DNA of 64,000 bases from Neurospora tetraspora (taxonomy: Eukaryota; Ascomycota; Sordariomycetes; Sordariales; Sordariaceae): contig NW_026944389.1 in the NCBI RefSeq assembly GCF_033439725.1, positions 1,426,001 through 1,490,000 on the forward strand, given 5' to 3'. Made by a program: the position numbers and the translations under genes. Of the stretch, positions 1-13,295 are shown piece by piece. The notes beneath the pieces are model-generated. The model worked only from the letters and a program-made list of their open reading frames with translations. It was not told the DNA's origin and made no database searches. Numbering within the stretch: position 1 is the first letter of the stretch; each line of letters starts with the position of its first letter.

Positions 1-1007
1 GCTCGCCGTTTAACCAACACCGACCATCTGCGATCTGCCCGTCTTGCGTCTTGGTTTATTCCGATCGATATCCCCCAGATTTTGCGTTATCGTCCGTCCT
101 CCTCTGAGGGTCCAGTCCGGTCCCCCTCTCGTTCAAGCCTCCAATCCGGGGCGGGCGGGCGCCGTTCCCTCAAGGGCCTCAAGGGGACGGACGCCATTCA
201 GCCATGCAGACATGCAGCCATGCAGACATGCAGCCATGCAGCCATCTCCCCCCTTCAAAAGAAAAAAAAAAACCCTTCTTCCCGACAGCCTCTTCTGAAC
301 CGAACCCCCTTTTTTTCTGAACGGGCATGAGATTGGAAATTACCTGCAGAAAATATCAAGTGATGTTTACATACTAGCCCATTAGTCCTATGGTCTCAGC
401 CAGCCATCTTTTTGTCTCTGGTGCACCTTTGGTGTCATTCAGCAAGCGCCCCACGAACGCCTCAATTGGTCCCGATTGGGAAATCCCCCAAGAGATATTG
501 GCGACGATGTGATTGCACATTGCGGGAAGTTAGTCTAACAAAAAAGAGGCGCCGCACCTGATGTCGACGCCTCTCGTCCGACGCTCGGTGAAAAGCCACC
601 AATTTCCCTTCGTTTTTTTAGTTCGATGTGCTTGCTTGCTGTTGAAGAGAGAGTTGAACTAGTAGTTCAACACTAGTGCTGAGTGCCGAACATTTGTAGG
701 ATTGGTACCTGACTAGTACACGAGGTAAACCAGGTCTTACCAGGCAACCTTTCTTTTGTGATCCCACTAGCGTGGTTGGTCGGTTGGTTTGTTTTTCTTC
801 CTTGGTTAGACTCCTTGTCTGGTTGCTCGGCGAAGGTGGACGTGGATTGTTTATAAGCTACACAATTGTACGACATGTCGTCGATCTGCACATCTCCTTC
901 CCCTTTTCGCTTTTGCTTCATTCATTTTACCTTGTTTACCCTTTCGTACGTAATTTTGTCCAATTCATATGTTTTAATGTCTATGTCCGGAGTCAACAAC
1001 AAAAGCC
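1..1007. other. Intergenic, upstream of the ankyrin gene
   Basis: No credible coding frame is visible. A short tandem repeat (8-bp unit catgcagM, five copies) lies at about 202-241, and short A and T runs at about 258-315. The final 150 bases are T-rich and probably hold the promoter and 5' leader of the ankyrin gene. Confidence 0.5.
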
Positions 1008-3377
1008 ATGTTTCATCACGTCAGACCTTCAAGGATAGAGCTAGACGATGGCCTCAGTCTCGATAGCGGTCTGGGCATGGCGTCTCAGCCATCCTCGCCC
1101 ATGACCCCAAAGCACCTCGCATCTTTTGAGTATATGACGAGGAGCTTGTCGCCGTAAGTCAGAAACCTACCCTTGGTCCTCAATAATTTTACTAAAAAGC
1201 TGGTTAGCACGAACCCATTCAGCACAAACCCGTTCAGCGATGATGCTGCCGCCGGTCTAGACGACCTCTTCCCTGGCGAGGGAAGCCAACCATCACCAGT
1301 ACCACAACCGAGCACCCCATTGAGGGGACTCACTCACCCATCCACACCAAAGACTCAACCACAACCACACACCAGCCCCCTCCTCACCGCAGACCGCCGG
1401 GTAACCAGGACCCTATCACTCAAACTCGGTCCAGTACCAAAAAAGCGTCGCCAAAGCACCACCCAACTCGCCGAGCAGCTTCACCACGCCATTGATAAGA
1501 ACGATACCGGCGCAATCCTCAAGCTCATCAAAGAGGGCCGCATCGACCCCAACATCCAACGGCGGGGATCAAGCCTACCACCCCTTCATGAGGCCCTCGC
1601 CGCTCGTTCCATCGATGCCGCCAACTTCCTCGCCCTCTCAGGCGCAGACCTAGAAGCAACCAACAGGACGAAAGAGACAGCCATCATCACCGCCACCAAG
1701 AACGGATTCCCCAGTGCATCCATCACCTTACTATGCGAACTCGGCGCCAAGGTAGATGCTGTTGACACATTCGGCCGATCAGCGCTTCACTACGCAGCAA
1801 GCAGCCACGGTTCGGCTTCGTCTCCTCCATCCTCTTCGTCTGGGAAATCCAGCGAGGATGACAAGGTAGAAACGGTCAAGATCCTCTGCTCCCACGGCGC
1901 CAACCCAAACCTGCCAGACGAAACAGGCCACATGCCTCTCCACCAAGCGGTCCATAACATCCACCTAGCCGCAGCCAGGCAACTCCTTGACTGCGGTGCC
2001 GACATCAACGCCGCGACCAAGAGTGGAAGAACCCCTCTTTACTTGGCCATCGCCAAACGCAGCACCGACATTGTCTCCCTTCTCTGCGAGCGTGGTGCCG
2101 TCATCAATCGCTGTGTTGGCGATTCCATACCCTTGCTGGCCGCCATCACGGCGGGTTGTACCGACATTGCTCGGGTGTTGATACAGGCAGGTGCTGCCGA
2201 CCCTAACCTGTCTGGAGGGAAGGGGAACTTTCCCTTGCTTATGGCTTCGGCACTGGGGAATGAGGAGTTAGTTGAAATGCTACTGGCTCATGGTGCTGAC
2301 GTTCATGTGGCGAGCAGCTCGACCGGGATGACGCCGTTGCATGTGGCATGTCAAGGTGGACATGAGGGGATAGTGGGCATGTTGATCAGGGCCAGGATGC
2401 CAGTGGATGGTGTAAATAACGACGGACTGACGCCTCTCGCGCTGGCGGTGGAGGGTGTCCATGATGAGATTGTGCAGATGCTGTTGATGCATGGCCGTGC
2501 GGATCCGAATCATACTTATGCTGAGCAGTCACTGCTCTGGAGGGCTTTGAAGCGACTGATTGCTGCCGCCAACCTCGCCTCCAGGACTACAAGCAGCCCG
2601 GGGACCTCAACAGCGGTAGCTCATGCCAAGTACGTGACGGTGACTGCGATTGAGAGGATCATCCATCTTCTGATAGCGTCCGGCGCCGATGTCATTGCTC
2701 CGCAGGGCGAGCTCGGGATCACTCCGCTGCATGAGGCTTGCCGACTAGGGCTGGACTCGATCGTCGAGATGATGCTCTCCCCACCACAAGGTGCCCACGC
2801 ATCCGCCCCGTTCCACAGCGAGAAGCATGGTCACAGTGGTATCGTCGAAACACATCTCTGGTCAGGCCACACACCCCTCTTCTTCGCCGTTGAAGGTGGT
2901 CACTTGACCACAACCAAGCTCCTAATCGAGAAATACCACGCGGATATCAACGCCCGAACAGCAGTTGACGCAACCGTGCTATGGGCGGCTATCGGACACC
3001 CACATATACTACGCTACCTCTTAACCCTGAAGCCTTTGCAAGGACAAGGGGTTAACAGAACGGGAAGTGTCCGCAAGCGGCTAAGGCTGATGAGCTTTGG
3101 GCGCAGTAGCGAAGATGGGACATTGGGAGCAGAAGGATTTGGGGTGAACCATAGAGATCATGGAGGAGCAACGGTTCTTCATGCTGCCGCTGCGGCGGGT
3201 CAGATGGAAGATGTGAGGATACTGCTAAGGAAAGGGGCAAAGCAGTTTGCTGCTCATGAGGTGTATGATGATTTGGCGGGCAGGAAGGGAGGTACGTACC
3301 GACAAGGAACACCGGCTGGGATTGCCAGACAAAAAGGCCATGATAGGATTGCGGAGATGATAGAAGGCTGGCGGTAA
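1008..3377 (+). CDS. Ankyrin-repeat protein
   Basis: Two exons are proposed, 1008-1153 and 1208-3377, giving 771 residues. The 54-nt intron opens with GTAAGT and ends in GGTTAG, and joining keeps frame; without exon 1 the long frame has no convincing start. Residues 1 to about 130 are Ser/Pro/Thr-rich with a basic KKRR patch near 128 that could be a nuclear localisation signal. From about residue 134 to the C-terminus there are at least ten ankyrin repeats, seen as recurring TPLHxA and LLxxGADxN motifs. Ankyrin repeats are protein-interaction modules; no catalytic domain is visible, so the partner and cellular role are unknown. There is a long gene-poor region downstream. Confidence 0.85.
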
Positions 3378-6300
3378 AAAAGGGTTTCTTGGTGACTTGG
3401 GGGCGCGGTCAGTAAGCGCATTTGGTTCAGCGCATAGTCAAAGCACCAGTTTCAATATGGTATTCCCCGCTTCCCTCTCTTTCAGATCATCGGTAGTGAC
3501 TAACGGCAAAGCTTTGAACCTGACAGTGTAGATGCCCTTTGATGTTGTGGTTTCCGTGTAGCTTGCTCACACATCATTTGCGAGTGTGATAGGGACAAAA
3601 AGTGATTTGCAGCTCGTCGATATTGCATCTCTTGGATATTTGAAGAGCGAACCCTGGGGAATATTGGCCAATAAAGCACTCACAGAGTAAACAACACTGT
3701 CTGGCCTGTATACCTTGTCTCATCACGGGAACATGTCGCATCTTTCCCGAGCCATATGGACACGGACGCGACTCCGTACATCGTCTAGCACTCGCCTAAG
3801 GGACAACGGGTGTTCCCGTCGACACTCGTTTATCCATGGGTGCTGGCTTCTGGAAGCTCCGGGTGGAAGAATACGAACTGGCAGCCCGGGCCGCGATGCA
3901 TGGCCAAAGCACGCAGGAGCACGTAAGGAACCATCTGTGACGCTTTGATGAACACCGGTATTAGAGGGACATATTGACCAGCGCCACGGTACCGGTAAAT
4001 GGTTGAAGAAGGTGAAACAGATATTGGATGTGTCTTTGTTGACAGGGCAATCCTTGGCCGCCGCGACCACACCACCAAGCCATCGGGTCTTGGTTAAGCA
4101 GTGCCGGGAGAAGCAGATATGTCGTCTGTTACATTTGGGTAAAAACAAACGAAAACCATGAGCTCAAATATGGCTGTATAGCGAAGGGGGGCTACACGGA
4201 CGGGATGAGTAGCCGCTAGGCGCAAGGTAACCGCGGTAAGCACATCCGCTTCAGACGGGCCGCACAGCCGAATCGACCACACGAAACATGATGCATATCT
4301 TCCGTGCCCGGCTCTCTACCAGCCCTTCACCGGCCCTACGGTAGATTGACCCACAGAACACCCAGTTATGTAGCGTCTCGATAACAGACCTTCCGAACTG
4401 CCATGAATGACGGATGGAAAAGCCAGGACAGAGAAATGGGGGTTTGTGTTTTGAATCAACAAGCACAACTCCTCGATCAGATCATGTCCCCCGGTATGCA
4501 AAAGCCTGAAGGCCGCATATGAGAAAACGGGCCAAAGCCGTGCACACACCTTGATGGGCACGAATCGTAGTTAAAGGGGTTCGTTTGGTCAACGGCATCC
4601 AGAGAGGCACAAGAGAGGCATCGAAAAGGCTATATGCCACGTTGAGTTCAGCCGGAACCCAGCAATTTGGCCGAAGACATGTCCGTGGCCTCTTTGATCA
4701 CGGGAAGTATGCAACACAAATCAGGGGATAGATAAGGGGAAATGACGCCTGTGTCCAAGGTACGGCTACTCCGAGTATCTTGACAGAAGCGTCGAAGGTC
4801 TGAAGCAGCCGTCCACCAGGAGCTGTGTGACGGACCGGTTGAGATGCTGAAATGTAACCGCTTGGGGCAGCTTTCTCCGTCTTGAGGAAGGGAGATGAGG
4901 AGAAGACACATGGCAACTTGCTTGTATCGTCACTATCGTGTCCTGAGGGAGAAAGAGGTGTGAAGGCATGGAAAACTATTGGCGGTCCTGGATGCAACCA
5001 CCACCGCCTCCATACTCAATCGCTAGGCGAGAACCACGACGTCCTGAAGACAGCCAGAAGGCCGGATAATCTTGCTCGACGTGGGGCGTAGCCGCTGGCG
5101 TTTCCAAGATCGACATCTTGATGTTGACACCCATTGCTATTGTAGCACTTGTCATCCTGGACGGGTTCACCCCGTTCCGTGTGGTCCGACCTGCGCATGT
5201 GGGTTTGGACTTTGGGCCAGTGGGACTCCACGATGGTTGGGTTGGAGCAGCTTGCTTGTGAAATTCGGAGTTGCAATCTGTTTACGAGAGAGAAAGCATG
5301 TGATCCGTGTCTTAAGTTGTCTCTTGACTGAGAAAGTATGGTTGACTCGGAGTTTAACTACCTTCCAGGTTAGTTTCCATCAAGCCGAAACAAAAAGAGG
5401 GCCGCAAGAATACTCTGAGATGATGAAGAGATCATGGTGAAGAAGCCCTGACCTTGAAGATCGTACCGCGATACAATCTTTTTGCATCTTTGGTCGCGAG
5501 CCCCCGGCAAGGCAGGTGTACCTTGCTTGGGCTGGAGTAGGGGAGTAGTAAGGTACCGTTACGGTCTCCGCTTGCAGTGCACCTGCACCTGTCAGAAACT
5601 GACCGAGGCTGATTCTGGAAGCTGCACGACGTGGTGCCTCATCTAGGACAAAGGCAACATGGATTCAACAAGGGCTGCATCACGGATGCCGTCGGCGTGC
5701 AGAGGTACGATGAGACGATGAGGGCTTTGCCGCGTTGCATGGCGCTTAGACACACGACTGGACCGCACACACAAGAAAAAGAAGGTTGTACTCGACAAAG
5801 TGATCGTCGTTTGAAGGCAACAGGGGGACTGTAATCATCTGTAATTGTTGCTCCGATGAGCCGTTGAAGAGAAGTGAAATCGGAGGGATCAAGGGAGAGG
5901 GGAAAGACTGCCGTGGGGTGGAAGTGGAAGCTGTGTGGAACTGAAGTGGAAGGTCGTGACTTGTGTGCCCCTGGTGCCCTAGAATTAGGTACCTCGATGG
6001 CTCCTTCCTTCCGCATCGTACACCAGGATCAAGATCAAAACAGCACCTGCCTTTTGAGTCTCCAAGTGGTCCGTCTCCTGGCCGCCGTGGTCGGAAACTA
6101 ACAGACCATCCGTCTCGATCTTGACGGGAGTGATCAAGATCACATCACTGTGCAGTAGTAGCAACAGCCGGCCCGTTTCCTGTCAACTCTAACTGAGAAA
6201 AGCACTCACTCAGCACGGACAGAGGGCCGGACAATCATCTCGGCCCCAGCCCCGGCCCGTCAAGCTGCGAGTGACGGGACTGACCGTTACCCAAGAATTA

Positions 6301-8696
6301 ATACATAGGGCGGTCGACAAGAAGAGCGAATCTTCATGATGGTGCGCATCCGGGCTAGTTTCTCCATCAAATCTTGCAGAGTCGGTCCCTATCTGGCAAT
6401 GACTTGACGATATTAATCCCGGGGACTTGCTATACGGACGATCATGGAGGGATCTTGGAGGGAACATGAGGGCACTTGGACAGAAGGAGGGACGCTTTGG
6501 AGGATGGGGGAGCACGGTAGCACAGGCGAGCGAAGATTCGACAGAGGTTCCTGGCGAGTTCTGGCGAGGTTCCTGGCTGGGCGCTCGCTAATCGGAAAGC
6601 CTCATGGAGATTGATGACGGTCTCGCTCGAGTGGATCTGAGACTGCGAGCATCACACTCACCCACAGACCGTCCCTCCAAAGTCCAAACCGTTCAAGCCG
6701 TATTGTGTCGATCCATGGATAGCAGTCAAGTGGCTCTCTCAGGGGGTAAAAACAGTTGGAACAGTTCCGCGGCCTTCTGCCAGTTGATCCGGGAGTGTCT
6801 GTGAAATTGTCAAGTGCCATAAATACTCGTGAAATTACTCTTCTCCTATTTCCCTTCATCTGGTGTCAATTGACGTGTGGATTTGCCAAAGACTGCGCCT
6901 CCTTTTGACGGGACGAGCTTCCCCGAGTTCGCTTGCCGTGCGCCCTTTTGGCTATCCAAACCATGCTGACTAACCCAGTCTAACTCGGTCTGTTACTTCA
7001 ACTCGCTCAGATGCGGCAGGCGTTGCGTGCATTCGTACCTGACACACTTCACCGTTCCTGAGTCCCTGTTTTTTGGCGGACAAGGAGGAGGACCCACGGA
7101 CCCACTAGTCCACTCGGCTTAAATTCCCACTCGCTTGTGCCCGTGGTTGGCTCCAAAAGAAGATGCAGAAGGTACAGTTTGTGCCAGGAGGGAAGGAGAC
7201 GGGAGTTGGAGAGACGGGAGACGGAACAAAGAGTGGAAAACAATGTTTTTCACTTGAAGTTTATGTTGATCTTTGCTAGCCTACACTGGATAGAGTAAAG
7301 ACTTGCGAAGAGTCAAGGAACTTGCCGCGTGTCTTGCACTCCCATCTTCTCTCCGCATCACAAGTCCCGCCCGTTCAATTCGCGTCTCTCTCCCACCTCG
7401 ACGACGAGGATCATGGAAGAAGATCCACATTATTCTCTCCAAAGGCTCGTCGACCCTGGACAGGGGCTACATAGCGTCGTACTGTACACCCTCCTTCCTC
7501 CTCCGCCAAAACGACGAGGTTTTGGACGCCCCTTGGCAACCCGCTTAATCGAATACCAAGAACAACCTCGTGGAAATCCCCGGTCGAACATCGGAAGAAA
7601 CGGGGTTAAAAAGATTGCGTTAAGCTTCTTTGGCACATTGTGTCTCCATCCTCAGGTCCCATCTGCACCTAAAATCCAAACTGGGGCCTGCCAACGGTCT
7701 GGATTCCTATTTTAGCGGAGCCAGGATCGTGCGCAAGGGAATGGTGACCCCTCTCTCCAAGAGAGCCCACACCAACCCACCACCCCCTCGTATAGGTAAG
7801 CCTCGTTAGGAGCATCTGCCATTGACATTGACCTTCCCCCCTGACGACTGTACCTAACACCACTTGAACTGCACTCCAGGAACAAGGGGACCTACATATT
7901 GTCTTTCCACCACTTGTCTCTCACTTTCAGACCAGCATATTATCGACTAGCCCCAGGGGTCAGGGGGAACAAGCCAAGCAATTCCGTCTCTTTTGTCCAC
8001 TGCAGTTCACAGGAACTGGAGAGTAGGAGACCGTGAAGGAGAGAGACAGAGAGACGAGGAAAGGGACAGAGAAGGGGGAAAAAAGACACACACCCACACC
8101 TACACACAGTACGTACATACATACACATACATATGTAGAGTCTGGGACATGCAGCTTCTGCTTGGATGCTTGGGCGCTGCAGCAGTCTGTCTGGCCGTCG
8201 TCGTATCGGCTGCATTCGCTGAGAAGCGCGCATTGCATGTTTCCACAGATTCGGCCCATTCCCAAGATAACCTTGGATGAGTCGAGGAAGAGCCCCCCAT
8301 TCACCAATCCATTGACCACTCATTGACCATTCACTTTCGACCGCAACAGGAGCCCTTTTTGTAAAGTTGGACGGCAAGGTACCATACCACCTTACCTTAC
8401 CACCGTACAACCACCTCCTACACCCTACACCCTACATCATACACCCTACACACATTACACCTCGTACCTACATACCTACATACATCCCACACTACATACG
8501 CCTACCTGGTAGAAAATAGGCTCGTCAAGTAGGTAGACTACCAATCCGCAATCCGCTCAGGAAACCCGGGCCAGGAGAGCCAGGGTCGCGTCTGCCCCTA
8601 GCCCTCCTAGCACTCCCTCCCACTCCGTCCCCCGGTCGCTTCTCCTGGCCCTTGCTAGGAATCGGTCTCCATTAAAATTCTAATTAAATTCCCAGT
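3378..8696. other. Long gene-poor interval (5.3 kb)
   Basis: Only short overlapping frames on both strands are present, none with recognisable domains. Base composition is normal, so this is not RIP-degraded. Simple sequence occurs near the right end: a purine-rich GAGA tract followed by CA/TACA repeats (about 8035-8135) and TACACCC-like repeats (about 8400-8500). It probably contains the promoter and long 5' leader of the downstream transcription factor, and perhaps a non-coding transcript, which sequence alone cannot show. Confidence 0.45.
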
Positions 8697-11600
8697 ATGG
8701 CTCAACGGAGAACTGTAGAGGCGATCCAGTCTCGACCGTCTACCCCCCAGCCTCAAGACTCCAGTCTGAGCGAGCCGCACCCCGACCAGTCGGCCCAGGA
8801 CGAAGGGAAGCATCGACATCATCTACAACAAAAGCTCCGATCGCCTGCACCCCAACCTGATCAAGAAAAACCACAACCACTTCCAGGTCCCTCACCTTCA
8901 GCGTCACCAGCACCGGCACTACTAGTACCACAACCCTCCTCCGCCGGATCAGCACAGGCACAGACATTGTCATCCACTCCAGGGACAGCCACAACAGCTA
9001 CATCAACAGCAACAACAACATCAACAACATCTACTCCGGATCTACAGCAACCAAGCAAAGACGCGAGCTCGGCTACCACTTGCACGCCTCCGGTTGAGAT
9101 AGTCGAAACAGGGGCTGGACAGAGCATCACCACCAGCACTCACCAAGATCCCCGCGCGCCCTCGGAAACCGCTCCTCCTTTGGCCGATACGGTCTCCGGG
9201 CAGCACCAGCAGTATAACCAGCAACAGATCGGAGCACCGCACAACGGCAGTGCACCCCGTGTTCTAGTGCCCACGCCCATGTCCCATCCGCAACAACCAC
9301 CTAGCCCACCTACTCCTCGCCAGACACCGACCATGAACTATCCCGCCCCGTCTCCGTATCCGCCTGCGGGCATGCCCCCGGGTGCGCAGTACGCCTACGG
9401 AGCGCAAGCGGTTGCCCATGTTGACCCCTACCGAACGAACCAGACGGCGCTCCCGAGCATGCGGACGTTCGACCATGTACAGCAACAACACCCTCAACAC
9501 CAGATGCCCCTACCGAACCATATGACGGTCTCGATGGCCCCAAATCAGATGAGCTACTACGCGCCGATGCACCCAGCATACCAGATGCATCCGGGACAGA
9601 GCGTGGTACACTATGCCTTGACAGGCCTCACGCCGGATCCGCGCATCGCTCTGAGCGGAGGAAGGCACAAGAAGGTACCTATACACTGCACTGCTATAGC
9701 CCGCCGCAATATAGCCCTCACATGCCACCCTCCCCTCTTCCCTCTCTTCTCATCCTCCTCTTCCTGGGACCCATGCTCGCTCGCGCAACACACTAGAGTG
9801 CTGACCGATGTTGTTTGTTGCGTTGCTGACAGGAGATCAAGCGCCGAACCAAGACGGGGTGCCTAACGTGCCGCAAGCGCAGGATAAAGGTGCGTCACAT
9901 TCTCTTTCGGATCCATTTCCTGATTTGCCTTTTTCGTATTCTGTCCGATTTCTTCCATCTTGGGTTCCTTTTCGGACCTACTGCAACGAGGCGGGGGATG
10001 GGGTAGGATGGGGTTCGGGCCGGACGGTGTCGAGCCAGGGAAGCGACGCGCGGAGGGAGTGGGTCGTCATGTTGCAATTGGGGCATTCGGTTGAAGAAGC
10101 GCCATGGTTCGATGTGACGATAACGGGTGTGTGCAAAAGGCGCGCTCGCTCGCTTGCTCGCTTGTGGTCTCGATCGTTGGGGGTTGTTGCAAGTGCAACT
10201 GGGGGAGCGCATGCGCTGGGGGAGCAGTTGGGTTGTGGTTGTGTTGGTTGGGTTGTGTTGCCTTGACCGACGGCTTGCTCGCTTGACTCGGGTGTCGGGT
10301 CTGCACTGAAGCGAGCAAGCCCACGGCAGTGTTCACAGTGACGGCTGCCAACCCGCCATTTGCCTGCCCGCCTGTCACTGCCCGCTTGCCCTCGCCTACC
10401 TCGCTTGCCTGCCACAGCAAGCGCAAGCGACGGGAAGCAACCGCAACTTCCATGTTTCGGTCGGCGCCGACACAAAAGTCCCCGCGGCGAGCGAGCGATC
10501 AACGCACCTGCCGGTTGTTAGGCCCACCCTGAGCTCCAGCTATCTGCTATCCACTACAAAAGCACCTAGAACCTCATCCCTGCAACACTCTCGAGCTCCA
10601 TCATCTCATCGCTCTACAAGTTGCAAAGCCGCAACAAACCATCATCTTCCCATTATTTTTCTCACCAGCATCAAAGTACTCGACATCGTCTAACTCGGAT
10701 TTTTCTCTAGTGCGACGAAGCCCATCCCGCCTGCAACAATTGCAAAAAATCGAAGCGTGATTGTTTGGGATACGACCCCATCTTCAAGCAGCAACAGCAG
10801 CAACAACAGCAACAACACCAGCAGAATCTTACTGCCCAGTCGACTCCCAAGTCTCAACACTCTGCTCCCGCTTCTCTCACGTCTACTCCGACTGTTCCAT
10901 CTTCCAGCGTCCCTCCAAGCCCATACCAGTCACAGGCTCAACCTTACCAGCAGCAGTCTCCGCCGCCTCATCACTATCACCAGCAGTCACAGCAACACCT
11001 CCCTGCTTACCAACACCAACCACACCCTACCTCGTACCCCCCATCTCATTCCTCCAACACACCCTACGAGTCTCCAGTGTCGTCCACTTCCCCGGGGTTC
11101 GATTACGGAAGTGCCATTGACCCGGCCCTCTCAGGCACCGACACGCCAAGCGCTTCCGGAACGCCTACACCAAACTCGCAGCTGGCTAGGCCTGACGACA
11201 GGAATTTTGGGACTGTGGGTCATTTCCAAGGCGGAACTCCTGCTGGCTCCCCTTTGTCGGCTTCGTTTGCGCACCAGAGATAATCGAGTCTCGCGGTGTC
11301 GAGGGATCCGCTTCAGAGCTGTACGACTATTTTACCCAACATGACTGGCTTACCCACCAACAAGAAAACGGTGGATGATCTTATTGCGCTGGGGGGCGCA
11401 GAACCTCCTATTATGAACTCTCCGCCATCACAGGCCGTCATCCAGGAGATCAAAAAACTGTATGGAGAGATATACGTTACGGGGCTATCGTATTTCTTTG
11501 AGACGCAGTGGTACGATTTGAAATACGACAGGGGCATCCTGGCGCACCATTCCATCCAAGTCCTACTTAATAACCAGCCATTGATGGGTCTTTTTGGTTC

Positions 11601-12258
11601 CTTTGTCGAACACATCTCCCAGCCCCGGGCGGACCACAAGTACGCTTCCCAGCTGGAGGAGTGTATCGTCTGGGGGTTAGCAAAGCTACCCCTCTGTACT
11701 AGAGGTAGAGGTTTGGCTCTCCCCGGAACTTCAATTTCTTCAAACCCAATTCCGTCCCTGGATGATCCATACGAAGCGTTAGGCCGTGTGCAAGTGTTCG
11801 AGGCGTTCCTGTTAGGCAACAACTCCACGTTGACGGAGAATCCGCTTTGTAATCCTATGGTGCTCGGGGATCTCAACACCTCACGGCGCAATGAGCTTGA
11901 GTTCTGGTGGTATCTGGCTGAGTTGGCCATTAGAAAGCCCAACCGTGACCTCCAGAACCTGCGACGCCTACTGGACGGTCAGGAGAACCGTGATTTCCTG
12001 TATAGCCTCGCCGTGCTTCGCGAATATTCGCATCATTGGAATCCTGCCAACATCGAGCAACAGTTGCCGTCGCAGTTGGCCGAGTCGGACCCGCGCTGCA
12101 GGCTTGCGGTGGCGGCCAGGTTTATTCGCACCGCCATGGAAGAGGGAACCACGAACGTGGTGAGGCGGTTTGCTCAGCTTGCGTATCGTGCGTACGTTCA
12201 TCCGGGAGCCAGTTTGCCCGCGAACGCGGCTTGGCGCTACGAACAGGAAAGCGATTAA
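8697..12258 (+). CDS. Zn2Cys6 fungal transcription factor (OefC-like)
   Basis: Exon 1 (8697-9674, 326 codons) is rich in Gln, Pro, Ser and Thr. Exon 2 (9833-9889, 19 codons) ends inside the zinc cluster and exon 3 starts at 10711. The joined cluster has six cysteines (336, 339, 346, 353, 356, 363) spaced C-x2-C-x6-C-x6-C-x2-C-x6-C, the Gal4-type binuclear DNA-binding domain. A poly-Gln run follows. A frame from 11284 to 12258 resembles the C-terminal part of fungal Zn-cluster regulators, but it is separated from exon 3 by a TAA at 11281 in the same frame; a neighbouring frame stays open across 11280-11370. So one or two further introns, or an indel, must lie there. The protein is probably a nuclear regulator; the resemblance to Aspergillus OefC is from memory and tentative. 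Confidence 0.75.
9890..10710 (+). other. 821-nt intron splitting the zinc-cluster codons
   Basis: The intron starts with GTGCGT directly after the RRIK codons and ends with TTTCTCTAG before the next CDE codons, so it separates the second and third zinc-binding cysteines. It is far longer than other introns here. It contains many copies of GCTTG/CTCGC words and a perfect 12-base inverted repeat (10273-10284 with 10309-10320, 24-base loop). Confidence 0.8.
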
Positions 12259-12847
12259 GTGATTGCAAGTCGGGAAATGGATGGCATGGTCATCGGCTTT
12301 GGGGGTCTCTTTCGTTGGTGATAGAGTCAGGCTAACCACTCTCGTTGGGGGTTGATGCCATTGAAGATAGATAGCCCGCTCGAGCGTTTCTCTCTTCATC
12401 TTTAGGTGGTCTCTCTGTCTTTTTGTTTCTTTCATGTCTATACTTGCATCGGATAGATGGCGTTCTTAAAGGTTTTTTTTTTCTCGACTTTTTTTCTGTT
12501 CACTCCTTCTATAGCATCTGGGAGGCTTCGCCATGGATTTCTCATTCAAAAAATTGGGATGCTCTCTGTTTTTTCCCAACCGTTTGTTTGTATCAAGTGG
12601 CATTCTTTCTTTCTTACAGCATTATGAGAGCGACTAAAATTGGGGCGCGGCTTATATAAAATTCAACACCACTTAGTTTTACTTGCTGATACACGATAGT
12701 CTGAAGTTTGTCTTTCCTGTCCTGCTCTTTACTTAAGCTGACTTGAACGTGAAATGTTGTCCTGGATGATCAACTCTGGCTTATATACGTAGAGACTAAC
12801 CAAGTCTAGCTCTATCCTGACTTACATCCCTACACACACCAATTCCC
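12259..12847. other. Convergent intergenic region
   Basis: This region lies between the 3' ends of the transcription factor (plus) and the dehydrogenase (minus). It is T-rich around 12410-12620 and contains a TATATAA-like word near 12652. No gene is seen; it should hold both 3' untranslated regions. Confidence 0.5.
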
Positions 12848-13256
12848 TCATTGCATATCCCTCTGCTCCGGCACAATACTCCTCAACTTCCCTTCCTCAA
12901 TCGCCATCCGCACATTACTAATCGCCCACTCCTCCATCTTGGTCTCCGTCTCGACCGTCCACGTCCCCATGTGCGGCACCAACATGACATTCGGGTTCGC
13001 CAGCAAACCCGGGTGAATTTCCGGCTCGTTCTCGTACACGTCCAAACCAACCGAGTGCACCTGTCCAGACTCCAACGCTTCCACCAGCGCCGCCTCGTCC
13101 ATCACCGCTCCGCGAGCGGTGTTGATGATGACTACCCCCCGCTTCATCATCGCGAATTCCTTGGTGGAGATGATGTGTCTTGTTTCGGCCTGTTTGTTTG
13201 TTTTTTTGTTAGCCCCCAACCTATCTCATCCTCCATCATCACCCCTCGGGGCATCA

Positions 13257-13295
<39 letters not shown>

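Noticed and set aside
8400-8500. Telomere-like CCCTACA repeats
   Set aside because: Units vary (TACACCC, TACATAC) and do not match the fungal CCCTAA telomere repeat; simple sequence is the better reading.
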